The notes: generated by a model not told the origin, from the sequence alone. 44,643 nt of DNA from Prochlorococcus sp. AG-436-J02 (GCA_003212625.1 QCPI01000007.1:1-44643), one strand, 5' to 3'; positions 36,523 through 44,496 are shown, counted from the first letter of the stretch. Translations and numbers: made by a program.

Positions 36523-38223
36523 TCATTTTATGATCATAATCCATCCAACAACAGAATTATCTTGCGAAGAAATTCTTTTGGAGACTCTAGTAATATCTTC
36601 AGGAGTGATTGCACCTTTAGAAGTTAAAAGAATTTGATAATCAGTTTTAAGTGCTTCTCTAATATCTCTAGTAACGATTAATTCTCTTTTATTCATTACT
36701 GTCTTAAATTTACTAATAAACTTATCTAATAATTCTTGATCAAGCTCACCTAACTTTAGTAAGGATATTCTGCCATTAGGTTTACTCGCTAAAACTCCAG
36801 TATCAATCAAATTTAATGATTCATCCCAACCATCAATTAAATTCCCCTCGAAAATGTCTAATAAAGGCCAATTAATTAGATTGTCAATTTTATCCAGATT
36901 GTATAATAAATTTTTCTTCTTTTCAAAAATAAAAGCACCCATAAATGAAGCCATAAAACCAATACATAAGCCAACAAACATTGATGTAGTCTTAACAGGA
37001 GCTATTGGAGTATTTAACAAAGTTGGTTTAGTAATTAATTCCCAAGGATCCTCTTTTTTTGATTTCTCAAGAGATAAGAGTGTTCTTTCTATCTCAAGAT
37101 TATCAAGTGCGGATTGGTTTCGCATCGCTTCTCGAAGAAGCCTACGATATTCAAAAATAACTTCTTTTGGCCTGGAGTAAGATGAAACAGCTGCTTGAGC
37201 TTCTATACGTTTTTGTTTTAGTGAATTAAGTGTTCTTTCTTGCGCAGTTCTAGTTAAACTTTTTCTTATCTGAATCTTATTTTTAAGCTCAGGATCATTA
37301 GCCTTATAGTTTGCCCTAAGTCTAGATATTTTCACATCCAAATCTTCAATTTCTCTAATAACCTCATCTTTTTCTAATTCTACGGGAAGAAACGATTCAT
37401 TAAGATTAGTAGATTGATTGATTTGTTTAATTAGTTGATCTATTTCCCTCAATTTATTTGTAGCTCGAACTCTTTCTGCTTCAATACCTATAGTAATATC
37501 TATAGTTCTTTCGTCGCCAGTTGTATTTATCATTTTATATGCTATTAAATCATTTTCGATAGCATAACTTTGAGCTTCTTTTATAGATTTCAAATCTTTT
37601 TTCTTATAAATTTCAATTTGTTTGTCTAAATAATTCAGCCCATTTTCTATACCTTTATTTCGATCTCTACCTGAATACTGCTGATATGCTTTTGAAATTT
37701 TATTTAATACATTTACAATAAGCTCTTTATCATTATCTCGATATTCTAGATTTAAGATTTGTGTATTCTTTTTGAGAGTAATTGTTAAGTTCTTTTTCCT
37801 CCAGGCATTAAAACTATATTTCTTGAATTCTTTGCCTCCTGACTTCTTTAATCTTTCTTCTTTAACATATTCATAAATGGGGAATAAGATCGAGGGACTT
37901 CTTAATATCTCTACTTCTGTTTTAAGCGACTTACTATTTGTATCAAAGCCAGGAAGTACATTACCAACATTTGATGATGCATTGGTAAGTAATGAGGCAA
38001 GAGGGTTATCTCTTGGTGATGATTTCTCTGAAACAACTATTTGGAAGTCTCCTTTCCATACTTTCTGTTGAAAGGAAGCATATACCCCACCAAATAGAAT
38101 CCCTAGGCATGACAATCCAGCAATGACTACTTTCCTTCGAATTAATATGTCTAATAAATCTTTAAGCTCTAATTCATCATTTTCTCTATATGAATCATTT
38201 AGATAATTATTTTGATTATTCAT
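36523..38223 (-). CDS. Wzz/GumC-type polysaccharide co-polymerase with extra C-terminal domain
   Basis: The 566-residue protein has membrane helices at about 33-50 and 412-434 around a long periplasmic part (50-410) with coiled-coil stretches (about 250-395), the usual Wzz/GumC plan for chain-length control. After helix 2 there are about 130 cytoplasmic residues, ending in 'YQILLTSKGAITPEDITRV' and 'SVVGWIMIIK', which resemble the end of BY-kinase domains ('vGvvlN'). No Walker A, A' or Tyr cluster is present. It lies between the dehydrogenase and epimerase genes. Confidence 0.85.
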   Translation of the reverse strand: MNNQNNYLNDSYRENDELELKDLLDILIRRKVVIAGLSCLGILFGGVYASFQQKVWKGDFQIVVSEKSSPRDNPLASLLTNASSNVGNVLPGFDTNSKSLKTEVEILRSPSILFPIYEYVKEERLKKSGGKEFKKYSFNAWRKKNLTITLKKNTQILNLEYRDNDKELIVNVLNKISKAYQQYSGRDRNKGIENGLNYLDKQIEIYKKKDLKSIKEAQSYAIENDLIAYKMINTTGDERTIDITIGIEAERVRATNKLREIDQLIKQINQSTNLNESFLPVELEKDEVIREIEDLDVKISRLRANYKANDPELKNKIQIRKSLTRTAQERTLNSLKQKRIEAQAAVSSYSRPKEVIFEYRRLLREAMRNQSALDNLEIERTLLSLEKSKKEDPWELITKPTLLNTPIAPVKTTSMFVGLCIGFMASFMGAFIFEKKKNLLYNLDKIDNLINWPLLDIFEGNLIDGWDESLNLIDTGVLASKPNGRISLLKLGELDQELLDKFISKFKTVMNKRELIVTRDIREALKTDYQILLTSKGAITPEDITRVSKRISSQDNSVVGWIMIIK

Positions 38224-38232
38224 ATGTAAAAA

Positions 38233-39243
38233 TTAATAGAATTTCTTATACCATTCAACAAATTTTTGCACTCCAACATCAATGCTCGTATTAGGCTTGA
38301 AATTTATCCAATTTTCTAATTCTGAAGTATCAGAAGAAGTTGCTTGCACATCTCCCGGTTGCATTGGCAAAAATTCTTTTTTTGATATTTGTCCTAATGA
38401 TTTTTCCAAAGCTGTTATGTAATCCATTAGAGGCGTAGGCTTGGAGTTTCCGATATTGAAAATTTTATATGGGGCCCAACTTGAATCAGGAACTGGAGCA
38501 AGAGTATTGAAATTATTATTTCTGCTAGGAGGCTTATCAACTAATCTCAAAAGGCTTTCTATGATGTCATCGATATATGTAAAGTCTCTAATCATTTTCC
38601 CTTGGTTGAAAATCTTTATTGTTTTTTGTGCCAAAATGGCTTTAGTAAAAAGAAACAATGCCATATCCGGGCGTCCCCATGGTCCATATACAGTAAAGAA
38701 TCTCAATCCAGTAGTGGGTAAATCATATAGATGACTGTAAGAATGAGCCATAAGTTCATTTGCTCTTTTACTGGCTGCGTATAGGCTGACTGGGTGATCA
38801 ACACTTTGTTTCTCGGAAAAAGGCATCTGAGTATTTCCACCATAAACAGAACTACTACTTGCATAAATTAAGTGTTTAACGGAATTATGACGACAGCATT
38901 CAAGAATGTTCCCAAATCCTACTAAGTTTGACTGAAAATAAGAATTTGGCCTTTCAATAGAATGTCTCACTCCAGCCTGAGCAGCCAGATTGACAACAAA
39001 ATCTGGCTTATAAGTTTTAAATAAATTGTTTAGTGAATCAAATGACTCTAAACTTGTTTTATAAAATTCCCAATTGTTATCATTCGATTTTGAATCTAAC
39101 AAAGCTAACCGAGCTTTCTTAAGAGAAATATCATAGTAATCATTAACATTATCTACACCAATAACCTTAAAGCCTCTATCTAGTAATTTACTAGATAGAT
39201 GAAAACCTATAAAGCCGGCTGCCCCAGTAACAAGAATATTCAT
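38233..39243 (-). CDS. UDP-glucuronate 4-epimerase (CapI/GlcAE-like)
   Basis: The 336-residue SDR epimerase starts 'ILVTGAAGFIGFHLSSKLL' and continues with 'GVDNVNDYYDISLKKARL', the hallmark of the UDP-glucuronate branch. 'NLAAQAGVRHSIERP', catalytic 'YAASKRANELMAHSY', 'RFFTVYGPWGRPDMA' and 'IFNQGKMIRDFTYIDD' agree. It converts UDP-glucuronate to UDP-galacturonate. A UDP-glucose dehydrogenase is not in the window and must be elsewhere. The gene is the first of the long leftward array. Confidence 0.93.
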   Translation of the reverse strand: MNILVTGAAGFIGFHLSSKLLDRGFKVIGVDNVNDYYDISLKKARLALLDSKSNDNNWEFYKTSLESFDSLNNLFKTYKPDFVVNLAAQAGVRHSIERPNSYFQSNLVGFGNILECCRHNSVKHLIYASSSSVYGGNTQMPFSEKQSVDHPVSLYAASKRANELMAHSYSHLYDLPTTGLRFFTVYGPWGRPDMALFLFTKAILAQKTIKIFNQGKMIRDFTYIDDIIESLLRLVDKPPSRNNNFNTLAPVPDSSWAPYKIFNIGNSKPTPLMDYITALEKSLGQISKKEFLPMQPGDVQATSSDTSELENWINFKPNTSIDVGVQKFVEWYKKFY

Positions 39244-39803
39244 TAAATTATATTAATTGTTTAGTGCTTCATTTAAGTTGACTGTTTGCGAACAGTTATA
39301 AGAAACAAGATCTAAAATGAACTTTTAAACCATTCTCCTGGGATATTATGATGAGTTTGAATTTTTAATTCTTACTTCGCTCGTGAGAAGTCTTCTTCAA
39401 GAATATCCTCCAAGCCTTCAATTACATCATTATTGACTTTAGGACGTAGATAATAAAATCCTAATGGCTGAGACCCTAAATATCAAAAAGAAATAAAAAT
39501 GATCTAATATTTTCCATTTATACTAATTCCTAATGGCTTTGTTAATTCTTTTTTCTTATAATTACTTATCTTCTTAGCATTCGAATCATATTCAATTGAT
39601 CTCAACGAGAGTTTTCGGAACAGAGTTTGAAAAAGGTGTATCGATAAATATTATACACATTTAACATAAATATTTATAATCTAAAGAAAGTAAGTGATTG
39701 ATATTGAATAAATATGTGCTATTTCATTATTAATATTTTGAAATCTTAAAAAATAATGCTAATATTTAATTTATAATTATTCCAAAGACTCTTTAAATGT
39801 TGA
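39244..39803. other. 560 bp spacer between divergent glycan operons
   Basis: The spacer separates the leftward epimerase-led array from the rightward hisH-hisF-wbpG operon and probably holds both promoters. A 37-codon open fragment on the minus strand (39372-39482) has coding-like residues but no start. The part from 39640 to 39790 is very AT-rich and contains several -10-like sequences; I could not pick one with confidence. Confidence 0.5.
39372..39482 (-). pseudogene. Possible gene remnant in the divergent spacer
   Basis: On the minus strand, codons from a TGA to a TAA read 'GSQPLGFYYLRPKVNNDV' followed by 'IEGLEDILEEDFSRAK', which looks like the C-terminus of a real protein rather than spacer translation. 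No start codon is in frame. It is not recognised as any family. It may be the tail of a deleted gene. Confidence 0.3.
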
Positions 39804-40430
39804 ATGGATAACATAGCAATTATAGACTATGGTTCAGGTAATATTTCATCATTATTTTCAGCTTTCAGATCCATAGGAGCACAAGCTTACCTTGCTAGCA
39901 CATCAGAAGACTTAAAAAAAGCCAATGCTTTTGTCCTCCCAGGAGTTGGACATTTTGGATACGCCTCAGAAAATTTAAAAAGTAAATCTATCCGAGAACC
40001 TTTGATAGAACATATCAATAATGGTATTCCAACTTTGGGAATATGTCTTGGTTTTCAATTACTTACCAAAACAAGTGAAGAATCCAAAAATTCATCTGGA
40101 TTAGGCCTATTACCTTTAAAGACAATACATTTAAAACCTAAAAACTCTTTAAAGTATAAAATTCCACATATTGGCTGGAATTATATTCAAAAGACAAGTT
40201 TAAATTCAACTCTCTTAGAAAATATTCCTTCTGAAAGACAAATATTTTATTATTCCAATTCTTATGGTATTTTACCTTCTGATGAATTTCCTGCCATGCA
40301 GGCAAACTATATTCATGAAATGCCTTTAGTTGCAATATTAGAATATAAGAATATTTATGGGGTTCAATTTCATCCTGAAAAAAGTCGTATTCAAGGCTTG
40401 CAATTATTAAAGAATTTCTTACAGAAATAG
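39804..40430 (+). CDS. hisH: HisH paralog, glutaminase of an amidine-forming set
   Basis: The 208-residue class I glutamine amidotransferase has 'IIDYGSGNISSLFSAF', the catalytic cysteine in 'GICLGFQLL', and the His-Glu pair in 'GVQFHPEKSRIQGLQLL'. It releases ammonia for a partner synthase. Its neighbours are an altered HisF and a WbpG-like amidotransferase. This trio makes the acetamidino group of certain O-antigen sugars in Pseudomonas, so it is likely a paralog of, not a substitute for, the histidine-pathway HisH. All three genes are spaced by at most 2 nt or overlap. Confidence 0.9.
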   Translation: MDNIAIIDYGSGNISSLFSAFRSIGAQAYLASTSEDLKKANAFVLPGVGHFGYASENLKSKSIREPLIEHINNGIPTLGICLGFQLLTKTSEESKNSSGLGLLPLKTIHLKPKNSLKYKIPHIGWNYIQKTSLNSTLLENIPSERQIFYYSNSYGILPSDEFPAMQANYIHEMPLVAILEYKNIYGVQFHPEKSRIQGLQLLKNFLQK

Positions 40431-40432
40431 CT

Positions 40433-41224
40433 ATGCTTCTTCCTAGATTAATTCCAACTCTATTAGTCGACGAAAGTCTAAATCTTGTAAAAACAACAGC
40501 ATTTCAACAACGTCATTATATAGGAGATCCTCTAAATAGTGCTTATATTTTTAGTGGATTTGAAGCAGATGAATTGGTTGTTTTAGATATTGATGCAAGT
40601 AGAAAGAGAAGAACTATATCTTATGAATTTGTTAAAGCTCTGGCAACATTTACAAGTGTTCCACTATGCGTAGGGGGAGGGATTTGCAACCTAGAACAAA
40701 TAAAGAATTTACTTGCATTAGGTACTGAAAGAATAGCACTTAGTGCAAGTCTAAATAATAATTTTAAATTGCTAGAAGAAGCTTCTAATAGATTTGGTTC
40801 CTCCTCAATAACAGTCATAATAAATTGTTTCAAAGATGAAGAAGATTCGTATCTAGGTAGTTTCGGCTTACCAAGTACAAACTCAAACAGAAAAATAGAT
40901 CAACTATGTATTGACTGTCAGAATGCAGGAGCTGGTGAGTTAATTATTAATAATATAAATCTTGAAGGAACAAAAAAAGGATACGACATTTCACTTATGA
41001 AATCACTAAATCAAAAACTATCAATACCTTTAATTGCATTAGGAGGATGTGGTCAATTAAAGCATATTGAAGATATTTTATCAGCCACACCTATTTCAGG
41101 AGTTGCGTGTGGAAGTTTTTTAGTTTATGCTCCAAACACATATCAGGTATTATTAAGTTACCCAGATAAAAGTTCATGGTTAAAAGCTAATTTAACAAGC
41201 TTTAATAAAAGATGGGATAAATGA
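40433..41224 (+). CDS. hisF: HisF paralog lacking both cyclase aspartates
   Basis: The 263-residue β/α-barrel aligns along its length with HisF ('PLCVGGGICNLEQI', 'AGAGELIINNINLEGTKKGYD', 'LIALGGCGQLKH'). The first active-site Asp of HisF ('CLDV', D11) is Leu11 here ('TLLV'), and the second (D130 in 'VVVAIDAK') is Asn131 ('VIINCF'). The barrel and ammonia tunnel look intact, so it may only channel ammonia from HisH to WbpG. It starts 2 nt after hisH and overlaps wbpG as ATGA. Confidence 0.88.
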   Translation: MLLPRLIPTLLVDESLNLVKTTAFQQRHYIGDPLNSAYIFSGFEADELVVLDIDASRKRRTISYEFVKALATFTSVPLCVGGGICNLEQIKNLLALGTERIALSASLNNNFKLLEEASNRFGSSSITVIINCFKDEEDSYLGSFGLPSTNSNRKIDQLCIDCQNAGAGELIINNINLEGTKKGYDISLMKSLNQKLSIPLIALGGCGQLKHIEDILSATPISGVACGSFLVYAPNTYQVLLSYPDKSSWLKANLTSFNKRWDK

Positions 41225-42396
41225 ATTTAAAGAACAAACTTACAAGCAATGCTCCAAATAGGAGTTATAAGATATGTAAAAGATGTGTAATGGATACATC
41301 TGACAAATGGATCTCTTTTGATGATGAAGGAATATGCAATCACTGCAAAGATTTTCTTAACAAGCGGCTTAAAGAGTCAGTAACAAGAGTAGACAATAAT
41401 AGCAACCTGGAAATATTTTTTGAGAACATAAAGAAACAAAGAAAACGATATACAAAACATGATGTAGTTGTAGGAATTAGCGGAGGCGTTGATAGCACTA
41501 TGACTGCCTATCTTGCCCAAAAAGCAGGGCTACGTGTGCTTACTGTTCATATGGATAATTGTTGGGATTCTCCAATAGCTTCGCATAATATTAATCAATT
41601 AATTTCGCTTCCTGGCATTGATTACCATGCGGAGGTTCTCGAATGGAATAATTTTAAAAAGATTCAACGTATGATGATTGAATCTGGATTACCAGATATT
41701 GAACTCCCCACAGATAGTGCACTTAATATTGTAATACCAAAAATTGCAGTAAAATACAACATTAAAACAATACTTAGTGGTGGTAATATTCAAAATGAAG
41801 GGATCTTACCTATCTCATGGATGTATAACACTAAAGACAGCTTATATGTAAATTCGATACTCAAGAAAGCAGGATTGCCTTTATCAATTTTCTCGCCAAT
41901 AAAATTTGGAATGCGCCAAGATTTGTATTATCGATTTTATCATCTTATTAAAACTTTTTATCCTCTCAATATGATTAAATATGATAAAGAACAAGCTCGT
42001 GAAACTTTAAAAAAAGAATTAAATTGGAAAAATCCTGGAGTCAACCATAGTGAATCTTTTTTTACACGTTTTTGCCAGCAAATTTATCAACCAACGCGCC
42101 ATAAAATGGATTACCGGAGAGCCCATCTAGCTCAAGATATATGTCTAAATAGGATTAGCAGGGATGAAGCATTAGAAGAGTTAAAGATACACCCCTGGGA
42201 AAACCTAGATGTTGATTTCCACTTGGCCTTCATTGCGCATAAACTTGATTACACAATAGAAGAACTTACTACTTTAATGAATCAACCAGCTCTTTGGTAT
42301 AAAGATTATCCTAATAGAGAAAAAATTATAGGATATATATATAATATATATCGTCTCATCAGAGGTAAATCATGGGCACATAATTTCTGGGGATAA
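41221..42396 (+). CDS. wbpG: N-acetyl sugar amidotransferase (WbpG-like)
   Basis: The 391-residue protein has an N-terminal zinc-ribbon-like part ('CKRCVMDTSDKWISFDDEG' then 'CNHCKDF', two CxxC pairs), the ATP-PPase loop 'GISGGVDSTMTAYLAQ' (about 86-101) and 'LTVHMDNCWDSP'. This is the layout of WbpG/PseA-type enzymes, which use ammonia from HisH/HisF to turn an N-acetyl into an acetamidino group on a sugar, or an analogous change. It overlaps hisF (ATGA). The substrate sugar pathway is not in the window. Confidence 0.9.
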   Translation: MNLKNKLTSNAPNRSYKICKRCVMDTSDKWISFDDEGICNHCKDFLNKRLKESVTRVDNNSNLEIFFENIKKQRKRYTKHDVVVGISGGVDSTMTAYLAQKAGLRVLTVHMDNCWDSPIASHNINQLISLPGIDYHAEVLEWNNFKKIQRMMIESGLPDIELPTDSALNIVIPKIAVKYNIKTILSGGNIQNEGILPISWMYNTKDSLYVNSILKKAGLPLSIFSPIKFGMRQDLYYRFYHLIKTFYPLNMIKYDKEQARETLKKELNWKNPGVNHSESFFTRFCQQIYQPTRHKMDYRRAHLAQDICLNRISRDEALEELKIHPWENLDVDFHLAFIAHKLDYTIEELTTLMNQPALWYKDYPNREKIIGYIYNIYRLIRGKSWAHNFWG

Positions 42397-42573
42397 ATTA
42401 TATTTAATATCTTTCTATAGTAATTAAATCAAGTTAGAAGATAATGCCTGAAAATCTCCAATAAATAAAGCAACACATCATAAGATCAGTCATATATATA
42501 TGAAACAACTTTTGCAGTAAATTTATTTGATCTTATATTTCTGAAATCAATAAAACAGCTGAAATATCTTTCC

Positions 42574-42589
42574 TCTCTAGTTTTAGAGA
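42574..42589 (-). terminator. Short hairpin just after tRNA-Ala
   Basis: TCTCTA and TAGAGA pair around a 4-nt loop, one base beyond the tRNA discriminator base. There is no long U-tract on the minus strand, so it may be a weak terminator or a processing signal for the tRNA 3' end. Confidence 0.35.
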
Positions 42590-42590
42590 A

Positions 42591-42663
42591 TGGAGCCAAG
42601 CGGACTCGAACCGCTGACCCCCTGCATGCCATGCAGGTGCTCTACCAACTGAGCTATGGCCCC
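42591..42663 (-). tRNA. tRNA-Ala (anticodon GGC)
   Basis: On the minus strand the 73-nt cloverleaf starts GGGGCCA and ends TGGCTCC plus discriminator A, giving the G3:U70 wobble pair that identifies tRNA-Ala. The anticodon stem CCTGC/GCAGG encloses ATGGCAT, anticodon GGC (reads GCC/GCU). D-arm (AGCTCAGTTGGTAGAGC) and T-arm (GGTTCGAGTCC) are standard. CCA is not encoded. Confidence 0.97.
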
Positions 42664-42681
42664 ATTTCGCTGACATGACAG

Positions 42682-42693
42682 TGATTGCAATCA
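42682..42693. repeat. Palindrome TGATTGCAATCA in the tRNA-Ala leader
   Basis: A 12-bp perfect palindrome with core GATTGCAATC. The same half-sites recur 340 bp away as TTGCAATC (43033-43040) and GATTGCAA (43054-43061), arranged as an inverted pair. A shared binding site is possible. Confidence 0.4.
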
Positions 42694-42711
42694 ATCTCAA
42701 GCAACGCAACC

Positions 42712-42740
42712 ATTATACTTCACCACTCAAATATACCCAA
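42712..42740 (-). promoter_or_regulatory. Promoter of tRNA-Ala
   Basis: Reading the minus strand, TTGGGT (42740-42735) and a perfect TATAAT (42717-42712) are 17 bp apart. Transcription would begin near 42704, giving a leader of about 40 nt that contains the palindrome at 42682-42693. The consensus -10 and exact spacing make this the best promoter candidate in the window. Confidence 0.65.
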
Positions 42741-42872
42741 TGTGCGGTAAATAGACTTAAGTCCTGATGGGCTTTTGGCTAAAAATAACTTCAAAGAAGA
42801 TTATGTGAATATTGAATGCAGCGAGAAGGGGAGATCAAACCTATAAAAGATTTTTTGGAATCATGAAAATCT

Positions 42873-43004
42873 CTAAAAAGAATCAACAATTAACCTGATT
42901 ACCTGTATAAACGTCAAAGCAATAAAAACCCACATAGAGGTCATTCCCAACTTGTTATGAAATGATCCTTTCTTGTAATCAAGCGGTCGAGAATCAAAAC
43001 GCAT
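42873..43004 (-). CDS. 43-residue single-helix membrane protein
   Basis: A small ORF from the ATG at 43004 to a TAG. The N-terminal 20 residues are polar and basic ('MRFDSRPLDYKKGSFHNK'), followed by a clear membrane helix ('GMTSMWVFIALTFIQVIR'). The split into a basic head and one helix, with no low-complexity bias, supports a real gene. No Shine-Dalgarno is evident, which is common in these organisms. No family is recognised. It is divergent from the Hli-like gene 151 bp away. Confidence 0.55.
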   Translation of the reverse strand: MRFDSRPLDYKKGSFHNKLGMTSMWVFIALTFIQVIRLIVDSF

Positions 43005-43032
43005 AAGTCAAAAAAATAGATAACTGTCCTAA

Positions 43033-43061
43033 TTGCAATCTTTCTAAGCTTATGATTGCAA
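43033..43061. promoter_or_regulatory. Operator-like inverted repeat between two small genes
   Basis: TTGCAATC (43033-43040) and GATTGCAA (43054-43061) are exact reverse complements, with half-site centres 21 bp apart (13-bp spacer). They lie upstream of both the leftward 43-residue gene (start 43004) and the rightward Hli-like gene (start 43156). The distance of two helical turns suits a dimeric regulator. Confidence 0.4.
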
Positions 43062-43155
43062 GCAGCATTTAATATTCAAGAACTTTATCTAGTAACAAAT
43101 CCTGCTTTTAAATTAACGATTATTTGTTATAAATGAAAAAGCTGGAAGGTCACCA

Positions 43156-43254
43156 ATGTCCATCTTTGCCCGAATGAGTCGATCAGAATTAATCCATGGT
43201 CGAATTGCTATGACTTTATTAATGTTATTCCTCTTGTCTAAAAGCTTATTTTAA
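43156..43254 (+). CDS. Very short Hli-like chlorophyll-binding protein
   Basis: The 32-residue ORF reads MSIFARMSRSELIHGRIAM and then a hydrophobic tail to a TAA. 'ELIHGRIAM' is the E-x-x-H/N-x-R-x-A-M chlorophyll-binding motif of the LHC/Hli family, sitting at the start of a single helix. Hli proteins protect photosystems under light stress. It is at the very short end of the family and has His where most Hli proteins have Asn. A GGAAGG ribosome-binding site lies about 6 nt before the ATG. Confidence 0.7.
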   Translation: MSIFARMSRSELIHGRIAMTLLMLFLLSKSLF

Positions 43255-43317
43255 AATTCAATTTTCAGGGTGAAGGTAAATATTATTCAAACTAAAACAA
43301 TAACCTGACCTAAAGAA

Positions 43318-44472
43318 TTAGAAGCTAAAAGTAGTTTTTACTAAAGCCCCTGAAACATCATCTGCCCCATTCTTTTCAATATTAAAGACAGCAGGAGTGA
43401 TTGTAACGCTGTCATTAATTGCTACTTCATAGAATGCTTCCCAAGCTAATGGGTCGTCATAACCGCTGTCATCTCTATGGCTTTCAGCTGTACCCAGAGC
43501 AAAACCTAGGTTATTTTCGTCTCTAAAGGCATCATTCCACATGGCACCAATAGTCCATGTTTTTCCATCTTCAATATTTGAACTGTCATCAACCTTGTCA
43601 GGATTCTTCCATCCATAGCCAGCATTTATTGAAGAAGGCATAGCGGACGAATCATTAGAGAATTTATAAGTACCACTGATTCCATAAGAAGTGTAATCAT
43701 TTGCATTTGCACTCCCATCTGTATTAGCACTATCAGCATTTGTATAAGCAAGAGCCAAAGTATAGGAATCATCTACAAAAGCAAGTTGAGTCGTTACATG
43801 ATCTCTACCATTATCTTGTAAAAACCCTATAGTCGAATCTCCAGCATCTTCTGATACGAAAAGTGCACTTGCTACCAATTTGTCATTAGACCATGTTAGA
43901 CCAGCACCAGCACCCATCTTCTTAGAATAAGTATCACTAGCACCAGCTTGATTTAAAACGAATAAGATTGGGTCGCTTGGGTAAGAACTTGGCCAAACGC
44001 CTAGAAGATCATCTTGACGAAGCCTAGGGCCAAAAGTGATTTGAAGATCATCGCTTAAAGGAAAACGATAAAAAGCCTTATGAAGATCTAAATTTGCACC
44101 ACTATTAAAACCAGTATCAAGTCTCGCAGCACCGCTCATTCCAAAGGGATCCATCATGGCGAAATTGCCCATGCGCACAGCAGTCATAAACATGTCTTTG
44201 CCAGTAAAACTAGTCATCCCCATTAGCTTCATATCGTAATTAAATGTCGTTTCATCTCTAGCCGTTCCCATCGAAGCAACACCCTCAACGTTACCAACAA
44301 CAAAAGTTGTTTTACCCATCAGCATTGTCGAAGGAGAGGCGTCTCCACTATGCCCATGAGAACTATGTTGATCGTGATGGCCTGAATGATCTCCACCACC
44401 AGCATCAACAGCTGCTGGAGCAAGAAATCCTAAAGTGACAGGGAATAGAAGAATTTTACCGAGATTTTTCAA
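43318..44472 (-). CDS. Outer-membrane porin-like β-barrel with His-rich N-terminus
   Basis: A 384-residue protein starting with TTG at 44472; in-frame upstream codons meet a stop, so no earlier start exists. A signal peptide ('ILLFPVTLGFLAPAAVDA', cut after about residue 24) is followed by a His/Gly/Ser-rich tract (nine His in residues 25-42) and then about 330 residues of alternating β-strand sequence with many Asp, ending in Phe ('LVKTTFSF') as outer-membrane barrels do. It recalls cyanobacterial OprB/Som porins but lacks the N-terminal SLH domain. The His tract may bind metal. Confidence 0.75.
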   Translation of the reverse strand: MKNLGKILLFPVTLGFLAPAAVDAGGGDHSGHHDQHSSHGHSGDASPSTMLMGKTTFVVGNVEGVASMGTARDETTFNYDMKLMGMTSFTGKDMFMTAVRMGNFAMMDPFGMSGAARLDTGFNSGANLDLHKAFYRFPLSDDLQITFGPRLRQDDLLGVWPSSYPSDPILFVLNQAGASDTYSKKMGAGAGLTWSNDKLVASALFVSEDAGDSTIGFLQDNGRDHVTTQLAFVDDSYTLALAYTNADSANTDGSANANDYTSYGISGTYKFSNDSSAMPSSINAGYGWKNPDKVDDSSNIEDGKTWTIGAMWNDAFRDENNLGFALGTAESHRDDSGYDDPLAWEAFYEVAINDSVTITPAVFNIEKNGADDVSGALVKTTFSF

Positions 44473-44479
44473 ATGTTTG

Positions 44480-44496
44480 AGCTAGTAAAACTAGCT
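44480..44496 (-). promoter_or_regulatory. Hairpin directly before the porin start codon
   Basis: AGCTAGT (44480-44486) and ACTAGCT (44490-44496) pair around three bases, ending 7 nt before the TTG start on the minus strand. It would occupy the ribosome-binding region of the mRNA, so translational control is possible. Confidence 0.4.

Noticed and set aside
36436-36627. Plus-strand frame at the Wzz gene end
   Set aside because: It mostly overlaps the Wzz-like C-terminus antisense and starts in the terminator-like hairpin.
42340-42352. Short TATA repeats at the end of wbpG
   Set aside because: They are in frame within the coding sequence and fit AT-rich codon use.
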